A DNA stretch of 64,000 nucleotides, taken from positions 1 through 64,000 of the forward strand of contig JBNJGL010000003.1 in the NCBI GenBank assembly GCA_051747745.1. The letters are read 5' to 3'. Within the stretch, counting starts at the first letter, position 1. Each line of letters begins with the position of its first letter. The stretch comes from QPJE01 sp051747745 (GTDB lineage Bacteria; Bacillota; Halanaerobiia; Halanaerobiales; Halanaerobiaceae). Positions 17,792 to 24,709 of the stretch are shown piece by piece. The translations under genes and the position numbers were made by a program. Under the pieces are notes generated by a model. It was not told where the DNA came from. It was given only the letters and a program-made list of their open reading frames with translations, and searched no databases.

Positions 17792-18535
17792 TTAATTAAT
17801 ATCATTAAATTTTATTTTTCTTCCATTTTTAGATTTTAAAGCCATTTCAAACTCGGCAAAACTTTTTTCCTGCATAACCAAAGTAATATATGAAGCTATA
17901 TCTTCCAGATAATGGCTGTCAGAATTTTTTATTATATTTATTTCTTCCGAAATGTTGTGTTCTTTTCTGAATTTATCTGGATCAGTACTGCCCGATATTT
18001 CTACTGTATTCAGAAGCAAATCATCCGGTATAAATCCCAGCTGACTTATTATACTCTTTTTTTTATCTAAATGTGCGGGAACAGCTATCCCCTTGAGCTT
18101 TCTAGTCTCTTCTACCACCTCAGATAATGTCATATTTACGGCACCAGCAAGCAGTTTTTCATTTTTTCTGATATATCTATCATTAAAATCTATTACGATC
18201 TGTGGTCCAAAGAATTCTTCATCATTTTTTATGTCCGGCAGTGATTTATATATAATTTTCTGCCATTTTTTTAAAATTTTTAGATTTGGGAAAAATGTTA
18301 ATACATGAATTTCCTCTTTTGTCTCCACTTCCATTCCCGGAATAAAAAATATATTATTTACTTCACAATAATATTGAAATATTTCTGCATTTTCTGCAGA
18401 ATTATGATCTGTCAGTGATATGATTTCTATACCAAGTTTTTTAGCCCTTTTTACAGCTGCTGCAGCTGTCATCAGCAGATCACCACAGGGTGATAATACT
18501 GAATGCAGGTGGAGGTCAGCTTTATATTCATTCAT
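17792..18535 (-). CDS. PHP-domain phosphoesterase-like protein
   Basis: About 247 residues with a PHP fold. Metal-ligand motifs visible are DLHLHSVLSPCG near the N-terminus, SLTDHNSAEN, the later GIAVPAHLDK and the C-terminal NSDSHYLEDI. The family hydrolyses phosphate esters using several metal ions. PHP genes beside DRTGG and hydrogenase genes are known in anaerobes, but the substrate is unknown to me. The ATG at 18535 sits directly after the upstream DRTGG stop; the frame is open to 18568. As the fifth gene of the operon it belongs to the regulatory half rather than the catalytic subunits. Confidence 0.8.
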   Translation of the reverse strand: MNEYKADLHLHSVLSPCGDLLMTAAAAVKRAKKLGIEIISLTDHNSAENAEIFQYYCEVNNIFFIPGMEVETKEEIHVLTFFPNLKILKKWQKIIYKSLPDIKNDEEFFGPQIVIDFNDRYIRKNEKLLAGAVNMTLSEVVEETRKLKGIAVPAHLDKKKSIISQLGFIPDDLLLNTVEISGSTDPDKFRKEHNISEEINIIKNSDSHYLEDIASYITLVMQEKSFAEFEMALKSKNGRKIKFNDIN

Positions 18536-18536
18536 T

Positions 18537-18866
18537 TTATATATTTCTTTCACATAATTTGCAGGCAATTTGATAGGCTTTTTCTCTGCTTTTGAGCAGA
18601 TTAATACCTTTTTGACATGCTTTTTTTATGGCAGATTCATCAAAATCAAAGCCCTCTACTATTACAACTGCTGAAATATCCACTAAAAGTGCTACTGCTG
18701 CTGCATTCTGATGTCCCTGCACAGTGAGCCAGAGATTTCCCTTTTTTGCATTTGCCATTACATTGCTGAGCAGATCTCCACAGTATACGCCATCAACTTC
18801 TCTGTCAAGATCAGGGCCAGCAATAACCTCCAGTTCAAGCTCCTCAATCAGATCTCTTACTTTCAT
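18537..18866 (-). CDS. DRTGG-domain protein (second copy)
   Basis: About 109 residues, starting MKVRDLIEELELEVIAG. The DRTGG fold is recognised by the pattern of strand-helix blocks with GVYCGDLLSNVMANAKKGNLW and a following hydrophobic core. The domain occurs in pyrophosphatase and phosphotransacetylase proteins as a probable ligand-sensing module. It lacks any catalytic domain. AAAGGAGG supports ATG 18866; the alternative ATG at 18869 is too close. Its start overlaps the end of the H-cluster protein by 23 bases, so the two are probably coupled. A paralogue is the first gene of the operon. Confidence 0.75.
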   Translation of the reverse strand: MKVRDLIEELELEVIAGPDLDREVDGVYCGDLLSNVMANAKKGNLWLTVQGHQNAAAVALLVDISAVVIVEGFDFDESAIKKACQKGINLLKSREKAYQIACKLCERNI

Positions 18867-20175
18867 CATTTTCCTCCTTTTCGGATGACATGACAGGTGG
18901 CAGTTCATGTGCAAGTTCAGATAACTTATCTGCCAGCTGACCGACATTTTTTCTCAGCATAAATATACAGTCAGATCTATTCGCAAGTCCATTTACTATA
19001 TCTTCAGCAAAAGTTCTGCAGTCAGGTGCCCCACAGGCAGCACAGTCAAGCCCGGGAAGACGTTCTATTTCTTTCTCCATCTGCTCTAATTTAGCCATTG
19101 CCTTATTGAAATCTGGATCCAATTTTCCTACATCATCTGCTTTTATTTTTTTGGTCATTAAAAAATCATAAATAAAATCATTTTTGTCTTCTTTATCAAG
19201 TTGAGAAACTTTTTCCATTCGTTTCTGCAGGTTAAATCCTGCCTGAAAAGGGTTTACTACATTTAGTACTCCACCAACACATCCATCTATACAGGAAGTG
19301 AGTTCAAAATATTTTACATCAGAAGAAATATTATTTCTTTCAATCTCATCGAGAATTTTTTTTACCTGATGAATACCAGAAACAGTTATTGTAGAAACAG
19401 CTCTCCACCTGTTTAATATATCAGTTTCTCCACCTTCCTGTCCCCATATTGTTGCCGGAGAAAATTCGGAAAACTGTTCGGCTTCTTTTTCAGTGATTTC
19501 AGAAACTTTATCATATATTTTTTGATATACATTTTCTACACCAACTGCACCGGTTAAGAAACTCTTTTCCTGGCCCAGAGGATATTTTATCGTAGTTAAT
19601 TTTGCGGGACAGGGAGTAAGCAAAAATATATCTGCCCTTATATTTTCTTCTTCTCTCAGTATTTTATCTGTCTTCTCTGCACAGAGTTCAACTGGAGATT
19701 TAAAGGGTATTATCATTTCTATAAGGTCCGGATAGAGCAGTTTAATCAACCTGATAATAACCGGACAGGAGGCAGAAATATAACTGCCGCTGTTATTTTC
19801 TAAAAATTCTAATGTTTTTCTGGACAGAGCCGCTGCAGATTCTGCAACATCGACCACTTTTTTAAAACCAAGTTTTAACACAGCTGCTTTTATTTTAGAT
19901 GCGGGAATTTCTGCTCCAAACTGACCATAAAAACTCGGAGGAATTATAAGCACTGGATAATCATATTTTTTTATATCATCCAATTTATCTGTTTCTGTAT
20001 ATTTAGCGTGATATTCACAGGTTCTTATACATTCCGCACAATCTATACAGAGGTCTTCTTTTATCCATGCTCTACCTTTATGAACTCTAATTGCTCTTGT
20101 CGGACATTTTTTTACACAATTTGTACATCCTTCACATTTATCTTCTTTAAGAAGCACAGAATGCTTAGCCGCCAT
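18844..20175 (-). CDS. H-cluster domain protein, putative sensory [FeFe] hydrogenase
   Basis: 443 residues. Two [4Fe-4S] motifs (CEGCTNCVKKC, 14-24; CIDCAECIRTC, 43-53) lead into an [FeFe]-hydrogenase-like domain. Loop 1 reads SASCP (134-138): the H-cluster ligand Cys137 is kept but the proton-transfer Cys is Ser136. Loop 2 is TPCPAK (Cys189) and loop 3 TSCIDGCVGG (Cys295, Cys299), so all four cluster ligands remain. A C-terminal Fe-S motif, CAACGAPDC...C (378-403), follows. There is no PAS domain. This fits the sensory or regulatory groups (C/D) rather than a production enzyme. GGGAGG precedes the ATG. Confidence 0.8.
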   Translation of the reverse strand: MAAKHSVLLKEDKCEGCTNCVKKCPTRAIRVHKGRAWIKEDLCIDCAECIRTCEYHAKYTETDKLDDIKKYDYPVLIIPPSFYGQFGAEIPASKIKAAVLKLGFKKVVDVAESAAALSRKTLEFLENNSGSYISASCPVIIRLIKLLYPDLIEMIIPFKSPVELCAEKTDKILREEENIRADIFLLTPCPAKLTTIKYPLGQEKSFLTGAVGVENVYQKIYDKVSEITEKEAEQFSEFSPATIWGQEGGETDILNRWRAVSTITVSGIHQVKKILDEIERNNISSDVKYFELTSCIDGCVGGVLNVVNPFQAGFNLQKRMEKVSQLDKEDKNDFIYDFLMTKKIKADDVGKLDPDFNKAMAKLEQMEKEIERLPGLDCAACGAPDCRTFAEDIVNGLANRSDCIFMLRKNVGQLADKLSELAHELPPVMSSEKEENDESKRSD

Positions 20176-20191
20176 ATTAAACCTCCCATAA

Positions 20192-20632
20192 TCAGCCAGT
20201 TAAAGGCTTTTCCAGCTTTATTGTAACCTTTATATCAGTCCCTACACCTTCAGCAGTGCTGATTTCCATATTGTCTGCATATCGTCTAACATTAACAAGA
20301 CCCATACCTGCTCCAAATCCCATCTCTCTAATTTCACTACTAGCTGTAGAAAAACCTGGAGTTAAGGCTTTTTCTAAATCTGCTATTCCTGGACCTGTAT
20401 CACTAACATATATTACAAGCTCATTTTCTGATATCTGAGCAGTAATTTCACCTCCGAAAGAATGAATTATTACATTCATTTCAAGTTCATAGGTGACTAT
20501 TGCTGTTTTCCTAACAGTATTAGAGTTTACCCCTAATTTGCGCAGTAAATTTTTAAGTTGACTGGATGCTTCTCCACCACTCTGAAAATCAAATCTTTCT
20601 ATACTCACATTTAAAATTTCTTTTTTCTGCAA
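20192..20632 (-). CDS. RsbW-like anti-sigma/serine kinase ATPase domain protein
   Basis: About 146 residues with the GHKL ATP-binding fold of RsbW and SpoIIAB. The N-box YELEMNVIIHSFGG, G1 VSDTGPGIAD and GFGAGMGLVNVRRYAD are clear. It could be an anti-sigma factor kinase or a partner-switch ATPase. No sigma or STAS gene lies beside it; its neighbours are DRTGG and H-cluster proteins. The frame is open from 20650; a TTG at 20632 has GGGAG upstream and is preferred with modest confidence. Confidence 0.75.
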   Translation of the reverse strand: MQKKEILNVSIERFDFQSGGEASSQLKNLLRKLGVNSNTVRKTAIVTYELEMNVIIHSFGGEITAQISENELVIYVSDTGPGIADLEKALTPGFSTASSEIREMGFGAGMGLVNVRRYADNMEISTAEGVGTDIKVTIKLEKPLTG

Positions 20633-20673
20633 TGAATAGTCAGCTCCCAATAATTTTAAATTTTTTGGAGGTC

Positions 20674-21036
20674 TTAAATATAATTCATCTCTTCTGGACC
20701 TATACCATTTTTATACAGCAGACCACAGGCTTCAAAAAGAGGTTTTTCTGTACTGTAAAGCAGTATTTTGAGCTCTCGGGCAAGAGATACAGTTTCTGCT
20801 AAAGGTTTTTTGCCCCTTACAAAAATAATAGCCTGTATACCTATCATTTCAGCTGTTCTAATAACCTGTGGATTTGTCAGTCCGGTTAACAGCATTGTTT
20901 TTTCTCGAGAAAAAGCAAGAACATCACTCATAAGATCTGCACCACAGGCATTCTTTATCAGAAGGCTGTCTTCAATTTCTTTTTCTCCATAAATTGTTTC
21001 TACATTGAGCAGGGATTTAACATCAGATAGTTTCAT
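20674..21036 (-). CDS. DRTGG-domain protein, first gene of hydrogenase operon
   Basis: A 120-residue single-domain DRTGG protein: MKLSDVKSLLNVETIYGE, then ACGADLMSDVLAFSRE and LLTGLTNPQVIRTAEMIGIQAIIFVRGK, matching the paralogue four genes down in overall order. Probably a small-molecule or protein-binding regulator; there is no enzymatic motif. It has a clear site (GGAGG, six bases before ATG). Upstream are a Rex-like palindrome and a perfect sigma-A promoter, so it opens the ten-gene hydrogenase transcript. Confidence 0.75.
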   Translation of the reverse strand: MKLSDVKSLLNVETIYGEKEIEDSLLIKNACGADLMSDVLAFSREKTMLLTGLTNPQVIRTAEMIGIQAIIFVRGKKPLAETVSLARELKILLYSTEKPLFEACGLLYKNGIGPEEMNYI

Positions 21037-21114
21037 TTTTAACCTCCATATTAAATATTAAATCATTCGAAAGACCTTAATAATATAAAAAATTCAGCAT
21101 CCATATTAGAAATA

Positions 21115-21128
21115 GTGAATATATTCAC
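21115..21128. promoter_or_regulatory. putative Rex operator before hydrogenase operon
   Basis: GTGAATATATTCAC is a perfect 14-base palindrome inside TGTGAATATATTCAC. It fits the Firmicute Rex pattern TTGTGAA-4-TTCACAA in its central 15 bases. It lies roughly 30 bases after the likely start point, a roadblock position. A CRP/FNR-type regulator could recognise the same pattern. Confidence 0.55.
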
Positions 21129-21160
21129 ATTAATTCTGTAAAAAAAATATATCTATCCAA

Positions 21161-21189
21161 ATTATATGACACAAAAGTCACGTTGTCAA
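21161..21189 (-). promoter_or_regulatory. sigma-A promoter of the ten-gene hydrogenase operon
   Basis: TTGACA - 17 bases - TATAAT on the minus strand, a perfect consensus. The spacer contains TGAC-6-GTCA arms. No other convincing promoter was seen down to 12798. Confidence 0.85.
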
Positions 21190-21254
21190 GAAATATACTA
21201 TCTAAACTCACCTTACTTTTTCATTTTTTCCCTAACTTATTTTATCCTATTTAA

Positions 21255-21295
21255 ACAAAAATAATCTGCTGCTTTAAAAACTTATAACAGCAGAT
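21255..21295 (-). terminator. terminator of mazEF
   Basis: ATCTGCTG and CAGCAGAT form an 8-bp stem with a 16-base loop in the minus-strand RNA, followed by UUAUUUUUGUUU. It lies about 20 bases after the mazF stop and separates mazEF from the hydrogenase operon. Confidence 0.65.
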
Positions 21296-21315
21296 AAAAT
21301 ATGTAATGATTCTTT

Positions 21316-21666
21316 TTAAATATCTATTAAACCAAGACTGATTTCTAATGATGTATTAACATCTTCTATAACATCATCTCCTAAATGAGCAATATGCCTC
21401 TGCAGTCTCTTTTTGTCTATAGTTCTTATCTGTTCCAGCAGAATAACAGAATCTTTATCTAAATTTGTATAGTCAGAAGGAATTTCAACATGGGTCGGCA
21501 GTTTTGCCTTATTAATTCTGGATGTAATGGCTGCTACAATAACAGTGGGGCTGTATCTATTACCAATGTCATTCTGCACTATCAAAACCGGCCTGACTCC
21601 CCCCTGTTCTGACCCAATAACAGGGTTTAGATCAGCATAAAAAACATCACCTCTTTTTACTTTCAA
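21316..21666 (-). CDS. mazF: MazF/EndoA-type mRNA interferase toxin
   Basis: About 116 residues of the PemK/MazF family: KRGDVFYADLNPVIGSEQGG at the start, RPVLIVQNDIGNRYSPTVIV, then AAITSRINKAKLPTHVEI and ILLEQIRTIDKKRL. It is very close to chromosomal EndoA of Firmicutes, which cuts mRNA at short specific sequences. An open frame runs to 21735, but homology begins at the TTG codon 21666, which has GGAGTG upstream. That start lies inside the mazE end (20-base overlap), so antitoxin and toxin are coupled. No catalytic residue is obviously missing. Confidence 0.93.
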   Translation of the reverse strand: MKVKRGDVFYADLNPVIGSEQGGVRPVLIVQNDIGNRYSPTVIVAAITSRINKAKLPTHVEIPSDYTNLDKDSVILLEQIRTIDKKRLQRHIAHLGDDVIEDVNTSLEISLGLIDI

Positions 21667-21943
21667 TCTTTTCACACTCCACAAGTCGTTGTTCATAGCA
21701 GAAAAAAGAATAACAGTCTGTCGAAAATCCTTCATCAGCCAGCTGCCGGTTTAAAGTAGCCATTTTTAGATATCCTTTTTTCAGGTTATTTCTGACCTCT
21801 TCCTTTTTTCTTTCTCGTAAATACAGTTTTACTGCATCAAGCAAAATAGCATTTCTGTGCTCTTCATTATTTCCACAGTAAGCATTTATTTCTTCCAGTA
21901 GATATTCAGGTAATTTTATATTTATTTCTTTTAATTCTGGCAA
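21647..21943 (-). CDS. mazE: MazE-type ribbon-helix-helix antitoxin
   Basis: About 98 residues. The N-terminal EINIKLPEYLLEEINAYC has the strand-helix pattern of a ribbon-helix-helix DNA-binding domain. The tail holds GYLKMATLNRQLADEG, the segment that in EndoAI-type antitoxins lies over MazF. It would bind and neutralise MazF and repress its own promoter. The ATG at 21958 lacks a good site, and its GGGGGTG makes an in-frame TTG at 21943 more likely. The C-terminus is longer and more Cys-rich than usual (CYSFFCYEQRLVEC). Confidence 0.85.
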   Translation of the reverse strand: MPELKEINIKLPEYLLEEINAYCGNNEEHRNAILLDAVKLYLRERKKEEVRNNLKKGYLKMATLNRQLADEGFSTDCYSFFCYEQRLVECEKIESKKR

Positions 21944-21987
21944 AAAAAGCACCCCCATTAAAATTACATCCTATTAAGCTTAATATA

Positions 21988-22017
21988 ATTATATACACTG
22001 ATCTTAACCTGTGTCAA
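21988..22017 (-). promoter_or_regulatory. sigma-A promoter of mazEF
   Basis: TTGACA - 18 bases - TATAAT on the minus strand, 45 to 75 bases before mazE. An AT-rich palindromic stretch, TATATAATTATATT, covers the -10 box and could be the MazE operator. Confidence 0.75.
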
Positions 22018-22018
22018 C

Positions 22019-22043
22019 AAAAATAATTCAATTAAAAAAATAA
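22019..22043. repeat. 25-bp direct repeat, left of assembly gap
   Basis: The 25 bases before the N run are identical to the 25 bases after it (22144-22168). This is most simply an unmerged contig overlap rather than a biological repeat. Confidence 0.9.
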
Positions 22044-22143
22044 NNNNNNNNNNNNNNNNNNNNNNNNNNNNNNNNNNNNNNNNNNNNNNNNNNNNNNNNN
22101 NNNNNNNNNNNNNNNNNNNNNNNNNNNNNNNNNNNNNNNNNNN
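22044..22143. other. assembly gap of exactly 100 N
   Basis: A run of 100 N, the conventional placeholder for unknown length. Since both sides carry the same 25 bases, the true sequence may simply collapse to one copy with nothing missing. Confidence 0.97.
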
Positions 22144-22168
22144 AAAAATAATTCAATTAAAAAAATAA
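22144..22168. repeat. 25-bp direct repeat, right of assembly gap
   Basis: Same 25 bases as 22019-22043. On the minus strand it contains the U-rich tail of the terminator at 22167-22192. Confidence 0.9.
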
Positions 22169-22192
22169 GATGAGGCTATTTAGCCTCATCTT
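22155..22192 (-). terminator. terminator overlapping the mini-antitoxin stop codon
   Basis: The arms 22167-22178 and 22181-22192 are perfectly complementary over 12 bases, so about 11 pairs can form with a small loop. On the minus strand they are followed by UUAUUUUUUUAAUUG. The TAG stop of the 49-codon gene lies within the stem. Confidence 0.85.
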
Positions 22193-22325
22193 CATTAAAA
22201 ATATTCCCTTCAGCCAGGCTGCTGTTAATTGAAGCCATTTTTTTGTACCCTTTTATCATGGCCTTTGCAATTTGCTTCTTCTCAGCCTCAGTAAATTGAC
22301 GCTTCTGGCGGAGCCTTTCCACCAT
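22176..22325 (-). CDS. 49-residue MazE-tail-like small protein (orphan mini-antitoxin)
   Basis: A short gene found by reading the minus strand. It begins MVERLRQKRQFTEAEKKQIA and ends NEDEAK, 49 residues. Residues 26-41, GYKKMASINSSLAEGN, match the tail of the nearby MazE (GYLKMATLNRQLADEG) at 8 of 16 positions. There is no ribbon-helix-helix domain. GAGGTGG lies six bases before the ATG. It has its own consensus promoter (22378-22406) and terminator, so it is a complete transcription unit. Its location next to mazEF suggests it binds MazF, as a decoy or extra antitoxin; that is inference. The alternative is an unrelated short helical protein. Confidence 0.7.
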   Translation of the reverse strand: MVERLRQKRQFTEAEKKQIAKAMIKGYKKMASINSSLAEGNIFNEDEAK

Positions 22326-22377
22326 ATAACCACCTCATTATTACTGAAATAAATTAAATAATATCTTTTTCAGTTTT

Positions 22378-22406
22378 AGTATATAATAATAAAATTTAGG
22401 TGTCAA
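22378..22406 (-). promoter_or_regulatory. sigma-A promoter of the 49-residue gene
   Basis: TTGACA - 17 bases - TATACT on the minus strand, about 55 bases before the small gene's ATG. It differs from consensus in one base. Confidence 0.8.
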
Positions 22407-22428
22407 TGCCGGCGAAAATATTTATTTT

Positions 22429-24690
22429 TTAAAGTTTATATAAAAGTCCATTTTCCTTTATATAATTAATCAGAGATTTATAAGTGCTGTGTTCAGAAAT
22501 TGTGTCTGCATCTCCAATAAAAACAAGTTTTCTTCTGGCTCTTGTTACAGCTACATTGAGTCTTCTTAAATCTCTTAAAAATCCTATATTTCCATTATTG
22601 TTGCTCCGCACTGATGAAAATATTATCATTTCTTTCTCTCTTCCCTGAAATCCATCCACTGTATTGATCTCAAGATCTTCCAGCTTACAGTGCTGATAAA
22701 GAAAATCTACCTGATCTTTATATGGAGTTATAACTGCTAAATCCTTTACATCTACACCCCATTTGACAGCTTTATCAGCAATATCAAGAACTATTTCAGC
22801 CTCAACAGGATTGTCATAAGAATTTGAACCAGAAAGAGATCTCTCCTCTGCCTCCATCTCTGAGGTGTCCAGAAAAACAACCGGATAATCTTCAAGCATT
22901 ACTTTATCAGCAAAACAGTCACTTTCTTCAACTGTTACTCCCAGATCTTTAAGTGTATGTTCTGCAACTTCAACTGCTGCCTTCAAACTGGAGTTGTAAA
23001 ATTCTCTGCTGGAAAATTCCATTATTTTTTTGTGCATCCTGTACTGTAATTTTAACTGATAAGAAAATTCTTCTCCATACAGCTCCATAAATCTTTCGAA
23101 TAAAGAACGATCCAGTCCCTGTTCCAGTGCCTTTTTGCTTAACACAGTAGGTGGAAGCTGTTTGTGATCACCGATGAGTATCGTTTTTTTTCCTTTTAAA
23201 TAAGGTATCAGTGCTGATGGTTCTGTAGCCTGGGTTGCTTCATCCAGTACAACAAGATCAAAATATTGATCTTCCAGCAGTTCTGATCCGGCAGTAATAT
23301 TTGTAGTACAGACCACTTCTGCTTTTTCCATCAGTTCTCTTACTGCTGCCTGTTCTAGTTCTTCTATCCTGCTGAAGTAGTTATCTATTTTCGACTGCAG
23401 TTCAAGCCAGGCAGCCATTTCATCTATTATTTTAGGCTTAATACCTCTCACATGGTGGTCAATACCTTTTGCTGCATATTCCCTAATCTCTTGATCTGAT
23501 AGCCCACGCCTGTATTTTCCACCAGGATGAATGTAGTTTTCCTGTTCATTTATCAGCTCAGATACTTCTTCTCTGAGCTTTTCTGCTTTCTGATAGTCGG
23601 GATGTTCAAGTACCCTGTAATCAAGTGTGTGTTCTCTCAAACTTTTAGTTACCTGAATTGGATGGCCTATTCTTAAAACATTTATATCCTCCTCAGCGAG
23701 CAATTCTACCAGATTATCCACTGCAGTGTTAGAATCAGCCGCAGCAAGAACACTATTATTTTCTTTAACATTATTTTTTATAATCTCAACTGCTGTCACG
23801 GTTTTACCTGTCCCAGGTGGTCCCTGAATCATGAAAATATCTTTTGCCTGCAGAGCTTTCTCCACTGCTTTTTTCTGATATTCATCCAAATTATTATCAC
23901 TTAAAACTTCAATCTCCTGTTCACTGTATTCTGCATCTGCTTTATTCAGCAGCAGGTCCCTTTTCTTTTCCAGACTTTCAGGGCAGTCTTTTATCTTTTC
24001 TAATACACTAAGCATGCGCTGAAAACTTATATCATTTACATATAAATCAAGTCTGAGATTTTTATTATAGACAAAAGAAGGCGGCTGTTTATCAAAAATA
24101 ACCGTGAGTGAATATCTGGTTTTTTCAGAAACAGTTCCGGTCGGATTATCTGAATTTAAAGGTTCGTTTAAGCTTATCATTACAAGATCACCAGGGCCAA
24201 TTTCTGTATCCGGAAGTTTCATTCCACTATGCTGTTTCACAAATTTTACAGCAGGTTTGTGGCCAAAAGCAGTTCCATCATCTCTTCCCTTTAAATTTAA
24301 TACAGCCCTGCCTTTTGCCTGTCTTTCCTCAGGACTAAGATATTTTATTTCTAATTTATGCCTCTCCATTTCCTCCTGTCTTTCCAATTCCACCAGACTG
24401 CTGAATCTATTATAATAATCAATTATTTTTTTATCAATTAAATCATCGGGGTTTTTAGCCTTTACCCGAACATGCACACCACCAATTTGATTATCATCCA
24501 TAATTTTAACAACTTTTTTAGCAGATCTATCTGCCACTTCTACTTCTGCTTTTCTTTTGTTATTATCTATCTTAATTTTACCTATTTCATCACTGTCAAG
24601 TCCAACTTCATTTATAAACGCACCTACAATATCACCAGGTCCAATTGTTTTATCTATATTAACAATTTCGAGGTTTATAATTGTGAACAC
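22429..24690 (-). CDS. SF1 (IGHMBP2/UPF1-like) helicase with N-terminal DbpA-type RNA-binding domain
   Basis: About 750 residues. The first 75 or so match the DbpA RNA-binding domain: GPGDIVGAFINEVGLDSDEIG, then IDNNKRKAEVEVAD and GGVHVRVK. An SF1B helicase follows with Walker A GPPGTGKT, DEATQATEPSAL, GDHKQLPPTV, QYRMH, the late VDGFQGREKEMI and VAVTRARRKLV. It probably unwinds RNA or RNA-DNA hybrids. The GTG at 24690 lies inside the ribosome site AGGAGG; the codon with ideal spacing is ATT at 24681, so a non-AUG start is possible. It ends an operon of acpS, nnrDE, dcd and this gene. Confidence 0.88.
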   Translation of the reverse strand: MFTIINLEIVNIDKTIGPGDIVGAFINEVGLDSDEIGKIKIDNNKRKAEVEVADRSAKKVVKIMDDNQIGGVHVRVKAKNPDDLIDKKIIDYYNRFSSLVELERQEEMERHKLEIKYLSPEERQAKGRAVLNLKGRDDGTAFGHKPAVKFVKQHSGMKLPDTEIGPGDLVMISLNEPLNSDNPTGTVSEKTRYSLTVIFDKQPPSFVYNKNLRLDLYVNDISFQRMLSVLEKIKDCPESLEKKRDLLLNKADAEYSEQEIEVLSDNNLDEYQKKAVEKALQAKDIFMIQGPPGTGKTVTAVEIIKNNVKENNSVLAAADSNTAVDNLVELLAEEDINVLRIGHPIQVTKSLREHTLDYRVLEHPDYQKAEKLREEVSELINEQENYIHPGGKYRRGLSDQEIREYAAKGIDHHVRGIKPKIIDEMAAWLELQSKIDNYFSRIEELEQAAVRELMEKAEVVCTTNITAGSELLEDQYFDLVVLDEATQATEPSALIPYLKGKKTILIGDHKQLPPTVLSKKALEQGLDRSLFERFMELYGEEFSYQLKLQYRMHKKIMEFSSREFYNSSLKAAVEVAEHTLKDLGVTVEESDCFADKVMLEDYPVVFLDTSEMEAEERSLSGSNSYDNPVEAEIVLDIADKAVKWGVDVKDLAVITPYKDQVDFLYQHCKLEDLEINTVDGFQGREKEMIIFSSVRSNNNGNIGFLRDLRRLNVAVTRARRKLVFIGDADTISEHSTYKSLINYIKENGLLYKL

Positions 24691-24709
24691 CTCCTAAGGC
24701 TAAAACTAA

